A stretch of 64,000 bases of DNA, taken from Comamonas halotolerans (GTDB lineage: Bacteria > Pseudomonadota > Gammaproteobacteria > Burkholderiales > Burkholderiaceae_C). The position numbers and the translations under genes are program-made. The notes under the pieces were generated by a model. That model saw nothing but the letters and a program-made list of their open reading frames with translations. It made no database searches and was not told the DNA's origin. Location of the stretch: positions 62,001 to 126,000 of the forward strand of contig NZ_JASAUZ010000074.1 of the NCBI RefSeq assembly GCF_030162935.1. The letters run 5' to 3'. Positions 1 to 9,895 of the stretch are shown piece after piece; position 1 is the first letter of the stretch; each line of letters begins with the position of its first letter.

Positions 1-464
1 AGATTGAAGAACGCTGGGTTAGGAACCGCCCCGCCAATAAACACACGGTTGCTGGGTGCAATCGCAATATTTACCGTCACCTGCGGTTCGCGATATATGC
101 GCGCATTGCGCGTAGTGATTTCTTGCTGCACTTGCTGCGGCGTGCGTCCTGCCACATGTACCAAACCCACCATGGGCATCGAGATCAATCCATCAGGACG
201 GACAAGAAAAAGTGTCATGTCATCCTTCTCTGCGGGCTCTTGCGCATCTCGAACGATACGCAGACTATCACCGGGCTGGACCAGAACCTCTGGAGCGGGC
301 AAATCTGCAAGACTGTAGACCTCTGCATGGCGCAGCTTCAGCAAGTCAGCATCGGGCAGTGCAATATGGGCTGGCGTTGAGCATGCGCTCAGCAACGCTG
401 CAATCAAACCAGCACAAGCACACCCACGCAAACGCGAAATCAAAGGAAAGGGCAAAGAAGGCAT
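1..464 (-). CDS. polysaccharide export lipoprotein (Wza-like), 3' part outside window
   Basis: The frame is open from the ATG at 464 to the window edge, giving 154 visible residues and no stop. It encodes an outer-membrane polysaccharide export protein of the Wza/Poly_export type, which would form the secretion channel for the exopolysaccharide made by the genes upstream. A signal peptide with lipobox LLSAC (Cys at about residue 28) is visible. It is followed by a Poly_export-like region with QPGDSLRI, then VRPDGLISMPMVG and VAGRTPQQVQQEI, and a start of the next domain (NRVFIGGAV). The ATG lies 3 bases after the stop of the glycosyltransferase gene, so it is the fourth gene of this operon. 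The family assignment is firm; the identity of the polymer is unknown. Confidence 0.85.
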   Translation of the reverse strand, partial: MPSLPFPLISRLRGCACAGLIAALLSACSTPAHIALPDADLLKLRHAEVYSLADLPAPEVLVQPGDSLRIVRDAQEPAEKDDMTLFLVRPDGLISMPMVGLVHVAGRTPQQVQQEITTRNARIYREPQVTVNIAIAPSNRVFIGGAVPNPAFFN

Positions 465-467
465 AGA

Positions 468-1382
468 TCAGTTCCAATAAGCCGAGAACATGCTGAGATG
501 GCGCTTGACCCAAGGCGGCAGCGATTTACCGTGATAGCCCATGCGGTAGCCCAATAGCTTCAACGCACTACGCAACAGCACCTCAGGCACACGATGAAGA
601 GCACCTGCTTTTTCCAGTGCGCGCAGTTCCGCAACTACAAAACGGCGCCCTTCACCACCTGCTTGCCCAAAAGCATCTGCGATCCATGGCTCACTACCGT
701 AAAAGCTGCCTATATCGAAATAACGACGGAATTCCTCCACCAACCGATAGTCATGCGAATGAAAAACCCGGGCACTCGCTGCATAGCGCACCGCATGACC
801 AGCCAGCAACATACGCGCAGCCACATACGCGTCTTCGCTGCCAATAACATCCTCAGGAAATCCGCCAACGGCTTCAAGCGCCGTGCGCCGATATGCCGCA
901 AACGAGTCTGAGCTAAAGCAGGTTTTGATACCCAGTCGTGGCGCATCCGTCAGACGCTTGGTCTGTCCCTGCTCCGGATAATTGAACCGCCGTGCCTGCG
1001 CACCAAGCAAGCCGGCACCCAAATGTGGCAACTGTCTTCCATAAGCCACTCCAATGTCGGCTTCTGCATGCAATTCATCAACCAGATGGGCAAAGCTGTC
1101 AGCATCCGCCGGGATTGCATCCTGGGTCATCACAATGAGCGTTTCTGCCTGTACCAGAGTACTTGCCCAGCGGCGCGTGCCGCCATGGTTAAAACGACGT
1201 GCCCCCAGTACTTCGACACGTGCTCCCGCAGCTCGCATGCGATCAACAGTGCCATCACTGGAGTTGCTGTCAACGACCAGAAACTCCGTGGGCTGTAGCC
1301 GCTGCATGGCCAGTGCTGGTAACAGCTTGTCCAAAAACGGAGCCGCATTCCGGGTAGGAATAATCAGTGCTGTACGCGTCAC
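468..1382 (-). CDS. family 2 glycosyltransferase (rhamnosyltransferase-like)
   Basis: This 304-residue protein is a GT-A fold family 2 glycosyltransferase. The N-terminus ALIIPTRNAAPFLDKLLPAL is the usual nucleotide-sugar entry motif. VVDSNSSDGT follows near residue 40, a DxD-like MTQDA lies near residue 87, and an acceptor-side motif SEDAYVAARML near residue 183. No membrane segment is evident, so it should act at the cytoplasmic face, adding a sugar to the lipid-linked repeat unit started by the upstream WcaJ-like enzyme. It resembles rhamnosyltransferases of the WbbL/RfbF type, but donor and acceptor cannot be read from sequence. Its ATG overlaps the end of the upstream manC-like gene by 4 bases, implying translational coupling. 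Confidence 0.85.
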   Translation of the reverse strand: MTRTALIIPTRNAAPFLDKLLPALAMQRLQPTEFLVVDSNSSDGTVDRMRAAGARVEVLGARRFNHGGTRRWASTLVQAETLIVMTQDAIPADADSFAHLVDELHAEADIGVAYGRQLPHLGAGLLGAQARRFNYPEQGQTKRLTDAPRLGIKTCFSSDSFAAYRRTALEAVGGFPEDVIGSEDAYVAARMLLAGHAVRYAASARVFHSHDYRLVEEFRRYFDIGSFYGSEPWIADAFGQAGGEGRRFVVAELRALEKAGALHRVPEVLLRSALKLLGYRMGYHGKSLPPWVKRHLSMFSAYWN

Positions 1383-2848
1383 AGCACCTCCTGCGGCTCG
1401 GGCGTGGATCGACCATAAACGTCATCGAAACGCACGATGTCATCCTCACCCAGATATTCACCGCTTTGGACTTCAATCATTACCAGATCAATCAAGCCAG
1501 GGTTGCGCAGTCGGTGACGGTGTCCGGCAGGAATGAAGGTGGACTCATTGGTATGCAGCAAAAACTCTCGTTCACCATTGGTGACACTGGCTGTGCCGCT
1601 GACCACTACCCAGTGTTCGCTGCGGTGATGATGCATCTGCAGAGACAGCGCTGCTTTGGGGTGTACGACGATTCGCTTGATCTTGAAGCGCTCTGCATCC
1701 TCGAGCACAGTGTAGACCCCCCATGGGCGATTCACTGACCTGTGCTGGCGATAGGTCGCATCATCACGCTGCTTGAGCGTTTGTGCAATGAAGCGTACAT
1801 CTTGAGTGCGCCGCGCATCGGCAACCAACAGTGCATCGGGAGTATCTACAATCACCAAATTCTGTACACCGACCACACCTACAGTACGGCGTGGAGCATC
1901 GATATAACAGTCGTGCACATCATGAAGTACACAATCACCATGGACCTGATTGCCGTTGCTGTCTGCAGGTGTCAGGGATCTCAATGCCTCCCAGGAGCCT
2001 ATGTCGTTCCAACCAATATCGCATGGCACAACAGCAACCCTGTCAGACTTCTCCATCAAAGCGTGATCAATAGAAATGTCAGGTGACCGGCTAAAGGCCG
2101 CAGAATCCAATTCTCGTTGACAGCCCTGCGCATTCTCCAGCCGACTTCCATTGTTTAATGCCGCCTGGCTGGCAGCCAACACCGCTGGCGCGTGCAGCTG
2201 CAGTTGGTCCAGAATGGTTCCCGCCTGAAAGCAGAACATGCCAGCATTCCATAAATGTCGTCCACCATCAACATATTTCTGTGCAGTCGCAGCATCAGGC
2301 TTTTCAACAAAGCGCACAGCACGAAACCCCGGGTTCAATGCATCACCCAGTTCAATGTATCCAAAGCCAGTTTCTGCGCGATCGGGTTGTATGCCAAAAG
2401 TTACCAGTTGCCCCATTGAAGCCAACTCGCAGGCGCTTTGAACGGCTGCCGCAAAAGCTTGGGCATCCTTGACTAGGTGATCTGCAGGCAATACGAGCAA
2501 CAGAGCTGAATCACCGAATTGTTCCTGCACATGCAAAGCGGCTGACGCAATTGCAGCAGCTGTGTTGCGTCCCATGGGCTCCAGCAAAAAGTCCAATACC
2601 AACCCTTGAGGTCCAACAGCACGATAGTCATCCAAGGTGCGAAACAGCAACTCACGATTGGTGACCGTCAACACGCGCTCCATGCCTGACTGAGCAAGGG
2701 CTCGCAATAATGTTTTTTGCAGCAGACTTTGCCCATCAGCCAGCTTGATGAAGGGCTTGGGTTCAGCCTCACGCGACAGCGGCCAAAGCCGCATGCCTGC
2801 ACCGCCGGACACTATGCAGGGAATCAGGGGAACGGCAGTGCCAGTCAT
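1379..2848 (-). CDS. mannose-1-phosphate guanylyltransferase / mannose-6-phosphate isomerase
   Basis: This is a 489-residue bifunctional enzyme of the ManC/CpsB/XanB/AlgA family, supplying GDP-mannose for polysaccharide synthesis. The N-terminal nucleotidyltransferase starts with PCIVSGGAGMRLWPLSRE followed by EPKPFIKL, and contains FVEKPDAATA and WNAGMFCF. The C-terminal type II phosphomannose isomerase cupin carries RPWGVYTVLE and a His-rich LSLQMHHHRSEHWVVVSG. The start at 2848 is preferred because a strong AAGGAGGTG Shine-Dalgarno lies 6 bases ahead. A longer frame upstream runs into the preceding gene. The start codon shares one base with the stop of the upstream wcaJ-like gene (TGATG). 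Confidence 0.92.
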   Translation of the reverse strand: MTGTAVPLIPCIVSGGAGMRLWPLSREAEPKPFIKLADGQSLLQKTLLRALAQSGMERVLTVTNRELLFRTLDDYRAVGPQGLVLDFLLEPMGRNTAAAIASAALHVQEQFGDSALLLVLPADHLVKDAQAFAAAVQSACELASMGQLVTFGIQPDRAETGFGYIELGDALNPGFRAVRFVEKPDAATAQKYVDGGRHLWNAGMFCFQAGTILDQLQLHAPAVLAASQAALNNGSRLENAQGCQRELDSAAFSRSPDISIDHALMEKSDRVAVVPCDIGWNDIGSWEALRSLTPADSNGNQVHGDCVLHDVHDCYIDAPRRTVGVVGVQNLVIVDTPDALLVADARRTQDVRFIAQTLKQRDDATYRQHRSVNRPWGVYTVLEDAERFKIKRIVVHPKAALSLQMHHHRSEHWVVVSGTASVTNGEREFLLHTNESTFIPAGHRHRLRNPGLIDLVMIEVQSGEYLGEDDIVRFDDVYGRSTPEPQEVL

Positions 2849-4296
2849 CAATACACCTCCTTGGAAAAAAGTGCGGGCAGAGTACGCACCAAGATATAGA
2901 GATCGAACCACACCGACCATTTGGCGATGTATTCAAGGTCGTAATCCACGCGCCGGCGAATCTTGTGTAACGTATCGGTTTCGCCACGGTAGCCGTTGAT
3001 CTGCGCCCAGCCAGTGATGCCCGGTTTGACGCGATGACGCGATGCATAACTTTGCACAGCTTCTTCAAACAAAATGCCCGCTGCTTTGGTGGCCGTGGCA
3101 TGAGGTCGTGGCCCTACCATGGACATTGAGCCTCCCAGCACATTCAGCAACTGTGGCAACTCGTCCAGACTTGTGCGACGGATGAAATGCCCCACTCGCG
3201 TGACTCGAGGATCACCGCGTACGGTCTGTCGCTGCGCGTCAGCATCCGACTGATCGGCATACATTGATCGGAACTTGTAGACACCAATCAAGCGGTTGTT
3301 ATAGCCGTATCGACGCTGTTTAAAAAATACCGGACCCGGCGAATCCAGCTTGATGGCCATTGCTACCAACAACATCACAGGAGCAGTCAACAACAGCGCC
3401 AGTCCAGCCAGCACAAGATCCTCGGCGCGCTTGACCATGGGAGACCATCCACGCAGTGGCAACTGCGAAGCACTCAACATTGGAATACCAGCGATCTTGA
3501 CAATACGATGTACATGCCGAGAGGCTCCCAGATCTGGCACAACCAAAACCTCAACTGGAAACTGGTTCAAACGACGCACAATCGATGCAATTCTTTCTGC
3601 GGCAGACCAGGGCAGCGCAATCAGCACCTGATTCACCGACTCAGAACGTATGAGTTGCTCAAGCGCCTGCATATTTCCCAGCAGCGGCAATGTGCGAAAA
3701 CCTTTGTACACACGGTCGGCTGTACGCTCATCGATGAAACCGATCAACTCTGAGCGGATGTCTGGACTGCGCAGCAAACTTTCTGACAGTTGAACACCCC
3801 CATAGGTACACCCGACAATCACCGTTCGCTGCAAATACATCCCCTTGCGCATCCAGTGTCGATACATCCGCAATACCAGCATGCGCTGTATGCCAAAGAG
3901 CAAGAAACTGCAAAAAAACCAGAAGCCCAACTGTCTCAGGCTCAGATATGGCAACAAATGCAGTGCTTGGTACATGAAGAGCAGCAAGCAAAATGCTGAC
4001 GCCCACGCAGTCCCCATGCGCCGCAAATGCCATAAATTGCTGAAAATTTCATCGCCATAAATGCCTTGGGCCTGAAACATGACCACAGTCAGTGCGGCAA
4101 AGAAGATCAACAACCAAAGCATGTTGTAGCGCATCTCCGCTGGAACGCTCTCTGCCGTAAAGAGTATTACCAAAGCCGGAGCAATCGCCATCAACCCGTG
4201 CATTAGACGAGAGACAGCCAGAAAGCCCTGTATAAAGCCCGCATGCCAAGTCTTGGCTGGACCACTGCGGCGGAAGATAGAGATTTCGGAATTCAA
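2848..4296 (-). CDS. undecaprenyl-phosphate glucose phosphotransferase (WcaJ/CpsE-type)
   Basis: This 482-residue polyprenyl glycosylphosphotransferase should transfer a hexose-1-phosphate (typically glucose) to undecaprenyl phosphate, the initiating step of exopolysaccharide repeat-unit assembly at the inner membrane. The N-terminal half has four hydrophobic segments (about residues 20-130), then a Rossmann-like CoA-binding-type domain ([17 protein letters not shown]). A fifth hydrophobic segment sits near 295. The C-terminal sugar-transferase domain has [34 protein letters not shown] and [10 protein letters not shown]. Length matches WcaJ homologues. It is the first gene of the minus-strand operon, so the promoter should lie in the AT-rich region to its right. 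Confidence 0.9.
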   Translation of the reverse strand: MNSEISIFRRSGPAKTWHAGFIQGFLAVSRLMHGLMAIAPALVILFTAESVPAEMRYNMLWLLIFFAALTVVMFQAQGIYGDEIFSNLWHLRRMGTAWASAFCLLLFMYQALHLLPYLSLRQLGFWFFCSFLLFGIQRMLVLRMYRHWMRKGMYLQRTVIVGCTYGGVQLSESLLRSPDIRSELIGFIDERTADRVYKGFRTLPLLGNMQALEQLIRSESVNQVLIALPWSAAERIASIVRRLNQFPVEVLVVPDLGASRHVHRIVKIAGIPMLSASQLPLRGWSPMVKRAEDLVLAGLALLLTAPVMLLVAMAIKLDSPGPVFFKQRRYGYNNRLIGVYKFRSMYADQSDADAQRQTVRGDPRVTRVGHFIRRTSLDELPQLLNVLGGSMSMVGPRPHATATKAAGILFEEAVQSYASRHRVKPGITGWAQINGYRGETDTLHKIRRRVDYDLEYIAKWSVWFDLYILVRTLPALFSKEVY

Positions 4297-4639
4297 TTGC
4301 TTGACAGGTTAAGCGAGCCCCGAAACTTCCTAAACGAAAAGATCCGGATCATTATTTTTAACTATCTGCATCATAGAGTCAATCTATTGAAGCAATGTTT
4401 ATTGTTAATGTACCCGTTAATCTGGAAAAACATAGACAGAAACCCTAGCCATCTGCTTTACTAGCTCACCCCCCTTCCTGCACATATCGTGAAAAAGCGT
4501 TAAGAGTTTTCAAATCTTTAGAAAGCGCCGGAAGCAGCACCCAGGCCTGGAAAAATCTGTCGGATAGACCTAGTCACCCGATCAACAGTGCTGCAATATT
4601 GATGATGCATGACGAAATTAGCGTCGCACCTGAGCACTA
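4297..4639. other. AT-rich intergenic region upstream of the exopolysaccharide operon
   Basis: No gene is supported here. The part nearest the wcaJ-like start (about 4340-4440) is distinctly AT-richer than the surrounding DNA, as expected of a regulated promoter region, possibly one bound by nucleoid proteins. I cannot assign a specific promoter or operator. Confidence 0.4.
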
Positions 4640-4640
4640 G

Positions 4641-4678
4641 ACAAAGAAAAAGCCTTCTGACTGAAAATCAGAAGGCTT
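4641..4678 (-). terminator. intrinsic terminator downstream of the tRNA-Pro genes
   Basis: A perfect 11-bp stem (AAGCCTTCTGA with TCAGAAGGCTT) and a 7-base loop is followed on the minus strand by TTTCTTT. It begins only 7 bases beyond the CCA end of the first tRNA gene. Confidence 0.88.
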
Positions 4679-4684
4679 GTCTTT

Positions 4685-4761
4685 TGGTCGGCGTGGCGGG
4701 ATTCGAACTCGCGACCCCTTGCACCCCATGCAAGTGCGCTACCAGGCTGCGCTACACGCCG
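4685..4761 (-). tRNA. tRNA-Pro (anticodon GGG), copy 1
   Basis: This is a 77-base tRNA with CCA encoded. The acceptor stem is CGGCGTG with CACGCCG. The anticodon stem CTTGC/GCAAG encloses the loop ATGGGGT, giving anticodon GGG, which reads CCC and probably CCU proline codons. The T-arm contains GTTCGAATC. Every base matches the copy at 4864-4940. Confidence 0.96.
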
Positions 4762-4863
4762 AAGCTTTAGAGTATATCGTGGATTCAACCCACTTTTCAA
4801 AATGTGGAGGACATCTTGAAAGTACATGAACCCGAGAAATATCAGGTCTATGATCGATAAATC

Positions 4864-4940
4864 TGGTCGGCGTGGCGGGATTCGAACTCGCGACCCCTTG
4901 CACCCCATGCAAGTGCGCTACCAGGCTGCGCTACACGCCG
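4864..4940 (-). tRNA. tRNA-Pro (anticodon GGG), copy 2
   Basis: This gene is identical over all 77 bases to the copy at 4685-4761, with CCA encoded and anticodon GGG. The two are separated by 102 bases, and only the downstream copy is followed by a terminator. They are therefore probably co-transcribed from the ihfA side or from a promoter in 4941-5040. Confidence 0.96.
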
Positions 4941-5042
4941 AAGCCACGATTGTAATCCATTTTTTGTAGCACCTAATGCAAACTAGATGCTGCAATCCAT
5001 GAAAAAAACCAGATCCTTTGTAATCAAGAGCTCAGCTCTGTA

Positions 5043-5369
5043 TCAGGCTTGAATTTGCTCCTTGAGCTTGGTGCTGGCGTGGAAAGTCACCACACGGCGA
5101 GCCTCGATAGGGATCAATTCACCCGTGCGCGGGTTGCGCCCCGGACGAGGTGCCTTGGTTCGCACCTGAAAGTTGCCAAAACCTGAGAGCTTGACCTCTT
5201 CACCCTGCACCAAGCTGCCAGCAATCAGGTCAAAGTAAGCATCGACCATGTCTTTGGCCTCACGCTTGCTCACACCCAGTTGATCAAACAACAGGTCAGC
5301 CAGCTGGGCTTTCGTCAAAGCGCCCACAGCATCCAATTCGCTGCCCATCAAAACTTTGCTCGCTTCCAT
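5043..5369 (-). CDS. ihfA: integration host factor subunit alpha
   Basis: This 108-residue protein is the alpha subunit of IHF, a heterodimeric DNA-bending protein. It shows the HU/IHF fold: [38 protein letters not shown], then the DNA-inserting arm [25 protein letters not shown] with the conserved Pro at the arm tip. The start at 5369 has AAGGA 6 bases upstream. An internal Met at 5348 would also give a normal length. It follows pheT by 8 bases, the pheST-ihfA arrangement also seen in enterics, so it is likely the last gene of the thrS-ihfA transcription block. Confidence 0.95.
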   Translation of the reverse strand: MEASKVLMGSELDAVGALTKAQLADLLFDQLGVSKREAKDMVDAYFDLIAGSLVQGEEVKLSGFGNFQVRTKAPRPGRNPRTGELIPIEARRVVTFHASTKLKEQIQA

Positions 5370-5377
5370 GTCTTTCC

Positions 5378-7834
5378 TTAGCTGCGCAAGCGCGCCATCA
5401 CTTGCTCTTGCAAGGCAGCAATCGCGCCCTGCATCGCTGCGTCAATTTCCACGTCGCTCAACGCAGCATCGTCACGCCCCAATGTCAAACGCACCGCCAG
5501 ACTCTTCTCATCTTGCGCCAAACTGCCAGCGACAGCCTCTTCTCCTTGCTTGAGTTTCTTTGGACGGAACACGTCAAACAATACTGCATTACGCAACACA
5601 CCGTTTTGAACACCCGCTGCAATCGCTTGCAGCACTTGAGCGTGGGTCACACTTTCCTTGACGACCACGGCAATATCACGCTCCACCACTTGATGCTTGG
5701 AGACGGGCTGGAAGTTGGGCACTTCGCGCGCCAGCACGGCATCCAGCTCCAACTCAAACAGCACGGGAGCGGAAGTCAAGTCCCAGCTTTGGCGCCATTT
5801 GGGGTGCAACTCGCCCACAAAGCCAATGGCCTTGCCATTGAGCACGACACGCGCACAGCGACCAGGATGCATCGCGGGATGCTCTGCCGCTTCAAAGACG
5901 GGCTTCAAAGGAGCCAGCAGCGCTTCAACATCACCCTTGACGTCGTAGAAGTCAACCTTGGACTCCGCCACGCCCCATTGCTGAGCACTGGCTGCGCCAT
6001 AGGCCAGACCTGCTACACGCATCGGCTGGTTAAAGCCCTTCACCGTGGTGTCAGACTCGACCACGCTGTCATCCCGCAGAAAGACCCGCCCTAACTCGAA
6101 CACTCGCACGCGCGCCGCCTTACGATCCACATTGAACTTCAAGACCTGCATCAGCGAGCCAATCAAGCTTGAGCGCATGACGCTCAACTGGCTGGCAATG
6201 GGGTTAAGCAGCTTGATAGGATTGGTATTGCCAGCCAGTTCCTCTTCCCACTTGGTTTCTACAAACGAGAAATTGATGGTTTCCTGATAGCCCAATGCGG
6301 CCAACTCACGGCGCACCGCGAAAGGACTGCGCTTGTTTTCAGCACGCAGCTTGGGCGAGATAGGAGCCAAGGGCTTGCTTGTCGGCAGATGTTCATAGCC
6401 GATCATGCGTGCAACTTCTTCAATCAGATCTTCTTCCAGATTGATGTCAAAGCGGAAAGTGGGCGCAGTCACGCTGATCACACCTTCTTGAACAACTTCA
6501 GCAGGCAAGCCCAAGCCGTTCAACGCATCCAGACATTGCTGCTGGGTCACGGGCATACCGATCACCTTGGCAGCACGGGCTACACGCAGTTGCACAGGCT
6601 TGGCAGCAGGCATATTGGGTTGCTGGTCGTCCATGGCGCACACTTGCGTCTCCGCCGTACCGCAAATCTCCTGCACCAACTGGGTGATGCGCTCAATGTG
6701 CTCAACGGTGAACGCGGGATCCACGCCACGCTCAAAGCGGTGACCTGCATCCGTGGAGAAATTGAAGTGACGAGAGCGACCCGCCACAGCCTTGGGAAAC
6801 CAGAACGCTGCTTCAATGTAGATGTTCTTGGTATCGTCGGACACAGCAGTGGCATCACCGCCCATGATGCCAGCCAGAGACTCCACCTGCTTGTCATCGG
6901 CAATCACACCTACCTTGGTAAAGCCATCAAACTTCACCGTGTTGCCATTGAGCAGCTTGAGGGTTTCGCCCTCTTTGCCCCAACGCACGGTCAGGCCACC
7001 GCTGATCTTGTCCAGATCAAAAATGTGGCTGGGGCGACCCAGCTCAAACATCACATAGTTCGAGATATCCACCAAGGGGGAAACCGAACGCTGGCCACAG
7101 CGTGCCAAGCGGTCCACCATCCATTGAGGTGTTTTCACCTGTGTGTTCACATTGCGCACAATGCGACCCGTGAAACGCCCACACAAATCTGTGGCTTCAA
7201 TTTTCACAGCCAACCTATCCTGCGAGGTCACAGCCGCTTGCGGATAGTCGATGGCTTGCAATGGCGCACCAGTCAAAGCTGACAGTTCACGCGCAATTCC
7301 GTACACGCTCAGGCAGTGAGCCAGATTCGGGGTCAGCTTCAGTGTGAACAGCGTGTCATCAAGGTTCAGATATTCACGAATGCTCTGCCCCAAAGGCGCA
7401 TCAAGCGGCAACTCCAGCAAGCCACTTGCGTCTTCGTCAATGCCCAGCTCCTTGGCCGAGCACAACATGCCATAGCTTTGCACTCCACGCAGCTTGCCGA
7501 CCTTGATCTTGAACGGTTTGCCATCGGGCCCCGGGGGTAGCTCAGCGCCCACCATGGCGCAAGGAATCTTGATACCCACACGCGCATTCGGCGCGCCACA
7601 GACAATATTCAGCAACTCAGGAGCGCCCACGTCTACCTGGCACACGCGCAGGCGATCTGCATCGGGGTGTTGAGCGGCTTCTTTGATTTCACCAACCACA
7701 ATGCCGGAAAAGGCGGGTGCCACAGGCTCCAGCTCTTCCACTTCCAGGCCGGCCATGGTCAAGGTGTCGGCCAACTGCTGAGTGGTCAGATTGGGGTTGC
7801 AATATTGGCGCAACCAGGATTCAGGAAATTGCAT
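5378..7834 (-). CDS. pheT: phenylalanyl-tRNA synthetase beta subunit
   Basis: This 818-residue protein is the beta chain of the (alpha-beta)2 PheRS that charges tRNA-Phe. It begins [11 protein letters not shown], followed by the tRNA-binding OB domain (about 40-150, with [20 protein letters not shown] and [16 protein letters not shown]). Then come the B3/B4 editing module ([20 protein letters not shown]), the B5 domain ([20 protein letters not shown]), the catalytic-like fold, and a C-terminal ferredoxin-like anticodon-binding domain ([15 protein letters not shown]). Length is typical. It lies 136 bases after pheS. Confidence 0.97.
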   Translation of the reverse strand: MQFPESWLRQYCNPNLTTQQLADTLTMAGLEVEELEPVAPAFSGIVVGEIKEAAQHPDADRLRVCQVDVGAPELLNIVCGAPNARVGIKIPCAMVGAELPPGPDGKPFKIKVGKLRGVQSYGMLCSAKELGIDEDASGLLELPLDAPLGQSIREYLNLDDTLFTLKLTPNLAHCLSVYGIARELSALTGAPLQAIDYPQAAVTSQDRLAVKIEATDLCGRFTGRIVRNVNTQVKTPQWMVDRLARCGQRSVSPLVDISNYVMFELGRPSHIFDLDKISGGLTVRWGKEGETLKLLNGNTVKFDGFTKVGVIADDKQVESLAGIMGGDATAVSDDTKNIYIEAAFWFPKAVAGRSRHFNFSTDAGHRFERGVDPAFTVEHIERITQLVQEICGTAETQVCAMDDQQPNMPAAKPVQLRVARAAKVIGMPVTQQQCLDALNGLGLPAEVVQEGVISVTAPTFRFDINLEEDLIEEVARMIGYEHLPTSKPLAPISPKLRAENKRSPFAVRRELAALGYQETINFSFVETKWEEELAGNTNPIKLLNPIASQLSVMRSSLIGSLMQVLKFNVDRKAARVRVFELGRVFLRDDSVVESDTTVKGFNQPMRVAGLAYGAASAQQWGVAESKVDFYDVKGDVEALLAPLKPVFEAAEHPAMHPGRCARVVLNGKAIGFVGELHPKWRQSWDLTSAPVLFELELDAVLAREVPNFQPVSKHQVVERDIAVVVKESVTHAQVLQAIAAGVQNGVLRNAVLFDVFRPKKLKQGEEAVAGSLAQDEKSLAVRLTLGRDDAALSDVEIDAAMQGAIAALQEQVMARLRS

Positions 7835-7970
7835 AGTTCAAACTCTTTGGCGTTCTTGCCAGCGCCCTCTTGTCATCTACCGAGGCAGTCACTGGTCGAG
7901 CATTCGTACTTACAAAAAGGTGCGGGCGCGCTTGCATGACTTATTCTGCGCGCGACACGCTCTTTGCGGC

Positions 7971-9023
7971 TTACTGGAATTGCGACAAGAAACGAATGTC
8001 GCCATCGAAGAACAGGCGCAAATCGTTCACGCCATAACGCAGCATGGTCAAGCGATCCGGCCCCATGCCAAAGGCAAAGCCAATGTATTTTTCAGGGTCA
8101 AGGCCCATGTTACGCACCACGTTGGGGTGCACCTGACCCGAGCCTGCAACTTCCAGCCACTTTCCCGCCAGAGGACCGCTTTGAAACTGGATGTCGACTT
8201 CAGCCGATGGCTCGGTAAACGGGAAGAAGCTGGGACGGAAACGCAGCACCAGATCATCCTGCTCAAAGAAGGTCTTGCAAAAGTCGGTAAACACCACTTT
8301 CAAGTCTTTGAAGCTGACATTCTCACCAATCCACAGGCCTTCACACTGGTGGAACATGGGCGAGTGGGTTGCATCCGAGTCCACACGATAGGTACGACCG
8401 GGCGCAATAACGCGGATCTCAGGCATACCTTGGCCTGCATCGATCGCATTGCGGTATTTTTTCACGTGCTGCACTGCGTGACGCACCTGCATAGGACTGG
8501 TGTGCGTGCGCAACAGGTTGGGAGCGTGTTCAGTGCCGCCTTCTACATAGAAGGTATCGTGCATCGAACGTGCGGGGTGATCTTCAGGCGTATTCAGCGC
8601 TGTGAAGTTGAACCAGTCGGACTCAATCTCCGGGCCTTCTGCCACATCAAAGCCCATGGAGCCAAAAATGCCCTCGATGCGCTCCAGCGTGATGGAGACT
8701 GGGTGCAAACCACCAGTGCCACGACGACGACCAGGCAAGGTCACATCCAGCACTTCAGCTTTCAGATGGGCCTGCAGCTCCGCATCGGCCAAGGCCTTGC
8801 GGCGAGCGGTCAAGGCCGCTTCAATGGCCTGCTTGGCCACGTTGATGGCGGCACCGCGCGATTTTTTCTCTTCGACGGAAAGCTGCGCCATGCCCTTCAT
8901 GAGCTCGGTCATCTTGCCCGACTTGCCCAGAAACTGCGCTTTGGCATTTTCCAGATCTGCGGGGGTTTGGGCCTGCGCAAACAGTTGTTGCGCGCTTTCG
9001 ACCAGAGAATCCAACTCGTTCAT
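7971..9023 (-). CDS. pheS: phenylalanyl-tRNA synthetase alpha subunit
   Basis: This 350-residue catalytic subunit of PheRS activates phenylalanine and transfers it to tRNA-Phe. An N-terminal coiled-coil (about 1-90) precedes the class II core. Class II signatures include [12 protein letters not shown], the motif-2-like region [31 protein letters not shown], and the motif-3 region [22 protein letters not shown]. It ends SQFQ, as in homologues. It is preceded by rplT and a strong hairpin with a U-run at 9041-9087 that may modulate entry of transcription. Confidence 0.97.
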   Translation of the reverse strand: MNELDSLVESAQQLFAQAQTPADLENAKAQFLGKSGKMTELMKGMAQLSVEEKKSRGAAINVAKQAIEAALTARRKALADAELQAHLKAEVLDVTLPGRRRGTGGLHPVSITLERIEGIFGSMGFDVAEGPEIESDWFNFTALNTPEDHPARSMHDTFYVEGGTEHAPNLLRTHTSPMQVRHAVQHVKKYRNAIDAGQGMPEIRVIAPGRTYRVDSDATHSPMFHQCEGLWIGENVSFKDLKVVFTDFCKTFFEQDDLVLRFRPSFFPFTEPSAEVDIQFQSGPLAGKWLEVAGSGQVHPNVVRNMGLDPEKYIGFAFGMGPDRLTMLRYGVNDLRLFFDGDIRFLSQFQ

Positions 9024-9040
9024 ATCGACTCTTTATCGAC

Positions 9041-9087
9041 TTTAAAAAATAAACAAGGGCTAGTGCCTTTTCAAGCTCTAGCCCTTG
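9041..9087 (-). terminator. terminator-like hairpin between rplT and pheS
   Basis: On the minus strand CAAGGGCTAG and CTAGCCCTTG form a 10-bp stem, followed by TTTATTTTTT, 18 bases before the pheS start. An upstream AGCTTCTAGC (9094-9103) can pair with the first arm region GCTAGAGCT, so alternative folds are possible. No Phe-rich leader peptide is seen. The motif resembles an intergenic repeat that I recall as common in Comamonadaceae. Confidence 0.6.
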
Positions 9088-9135
9088 CCGTTTGTGCGCT
9101 AGAAGCTACCTAAATAGTAGCTACACACCGTTAAC

Positions 9136-9495
9136 TTAAGCAGCCAGCTTGGCCTTCACTTGGTCAACGATTGCTGCAAAAGCAGCCTTGTCGTGCACAG
9201 CGATATCGGCCAGCATCTTGCGGTCGATCTCGATAGCAGCCTTCTTCAGGCCGTTGGCGAATTGGCTGTATGTCAGGCCCAGTTCACGTGCAGCAGCGTT
9301 GATACGAGCGATCCACAGCTGACGGAATACACGCTTCTTGGTACGACGGTCACGGTAGGCGTATTGACCGGCCTTCATCACCGCCTGCTTGGCGACGCGG
9401 AAGACGTTACCGCGGCGACCGCGGAAACCCTTAGCAAGATTCAGAACTTTTTTGTGACGGGCACGGGCCGTTACACCACGTTTGACGCGAGGCAT
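9136..9495 (-). CDS. rplT: 50S ribosomal protein L20
   Basis: This 119-residue protein is L20, a 23S rRNA-binding assembly protein of the large subunit. The sequence begins [18 protein letters not shown] and contains [18 protein letters not shown] and [20 protein letters not shown], all diagnostic. It follows rpmI by 26 bases. In E. coli L20 represses rpmI-rplT translation; I did not identify its binding site here. Confidence 0.98.
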   Translation of the reverse strand: MPRVKRGVTARARHKKVLNLAKGFRGRRGNVFRVAKQAVMKAGQYAYRDRRTKKRVFRQLWIARINAAARELGLTYSQFANGLKKAAIEIDRKMLADIAVHDKAAFAAIVDQVKAKLAA

Positions 9496-9521
9496 GTGTT
9501 TTCTCCTTGTTCGTCAGTGAA

Positions 9522-9725
9522 TTACAGGCCAGCGGAAGGCAACATCTTTGCGATGGAGCCCATATCGCCTTCATGCACGGAGGTAATGCCACGTAGGTGA
9601 CGCTTATTCTTCGTGGTCTTCTTGGTCAAGATGTGACGCTTGAAGGCTTGACCGCGTTTGACGGTACCACCTGGACGAACGCGAAAACGCTTCTTCGCGC
9701 TGCTCTTGGTTTTCATTTTGGGCAT
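9522..9725 (-). CDS. rpmI: 50S ribosomal protein L35
   Basis: This 67-residue, very basic protein starts [20 protein letters not shown] and ends KMLPSAGL, a full-length L35. The open frame extends 24 codons further upstream, but the extension (Pro/Ser/Leu-rich) is not L35-like, and an AGGAG lies just ahead of the Met at 9725. It sits between infC and rplT as in most proteobacteria. Confidence 0.97.
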   Translation of the reverse strand: MPKMKTKSSAKKRFRVRPGGTVKRGQAFKRHILTKKTTKNKRHLRGITSVHEGDMGSIAKMLPSAGL

Positions 9726-9844
9726 GTGAATGCTCCTGTTTATTGTGCTCGTGAGGCGTTGCGGCAACCCTGCCCCAACTTGTAGGCCCCGAGACACTTC
9801 TTAGTGCCGGTTTGCACCAGCGTTTTAGCAACTCTTGCAAGTTG

Positions 9845-9877
9845 CAAAACAGAGACCTGCCCTTTCAGGCAGGTCTC
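9845..9877 (-). terminator. hairpin with short U-run after infC
   Basis: GAGACCTGCC and GGCAGGTCTC form a perfect 10-bp stem with a 6-base loop, followed on the minus strand by TGTTTTGC. It lies 19 bases past the infC stop. It could be a partial terminator or attenuator separating infC from rpmI-rplT. Confidence 0.65.
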
Positions 9878-9895
9878 CTAAAATTCTAACCCAGC

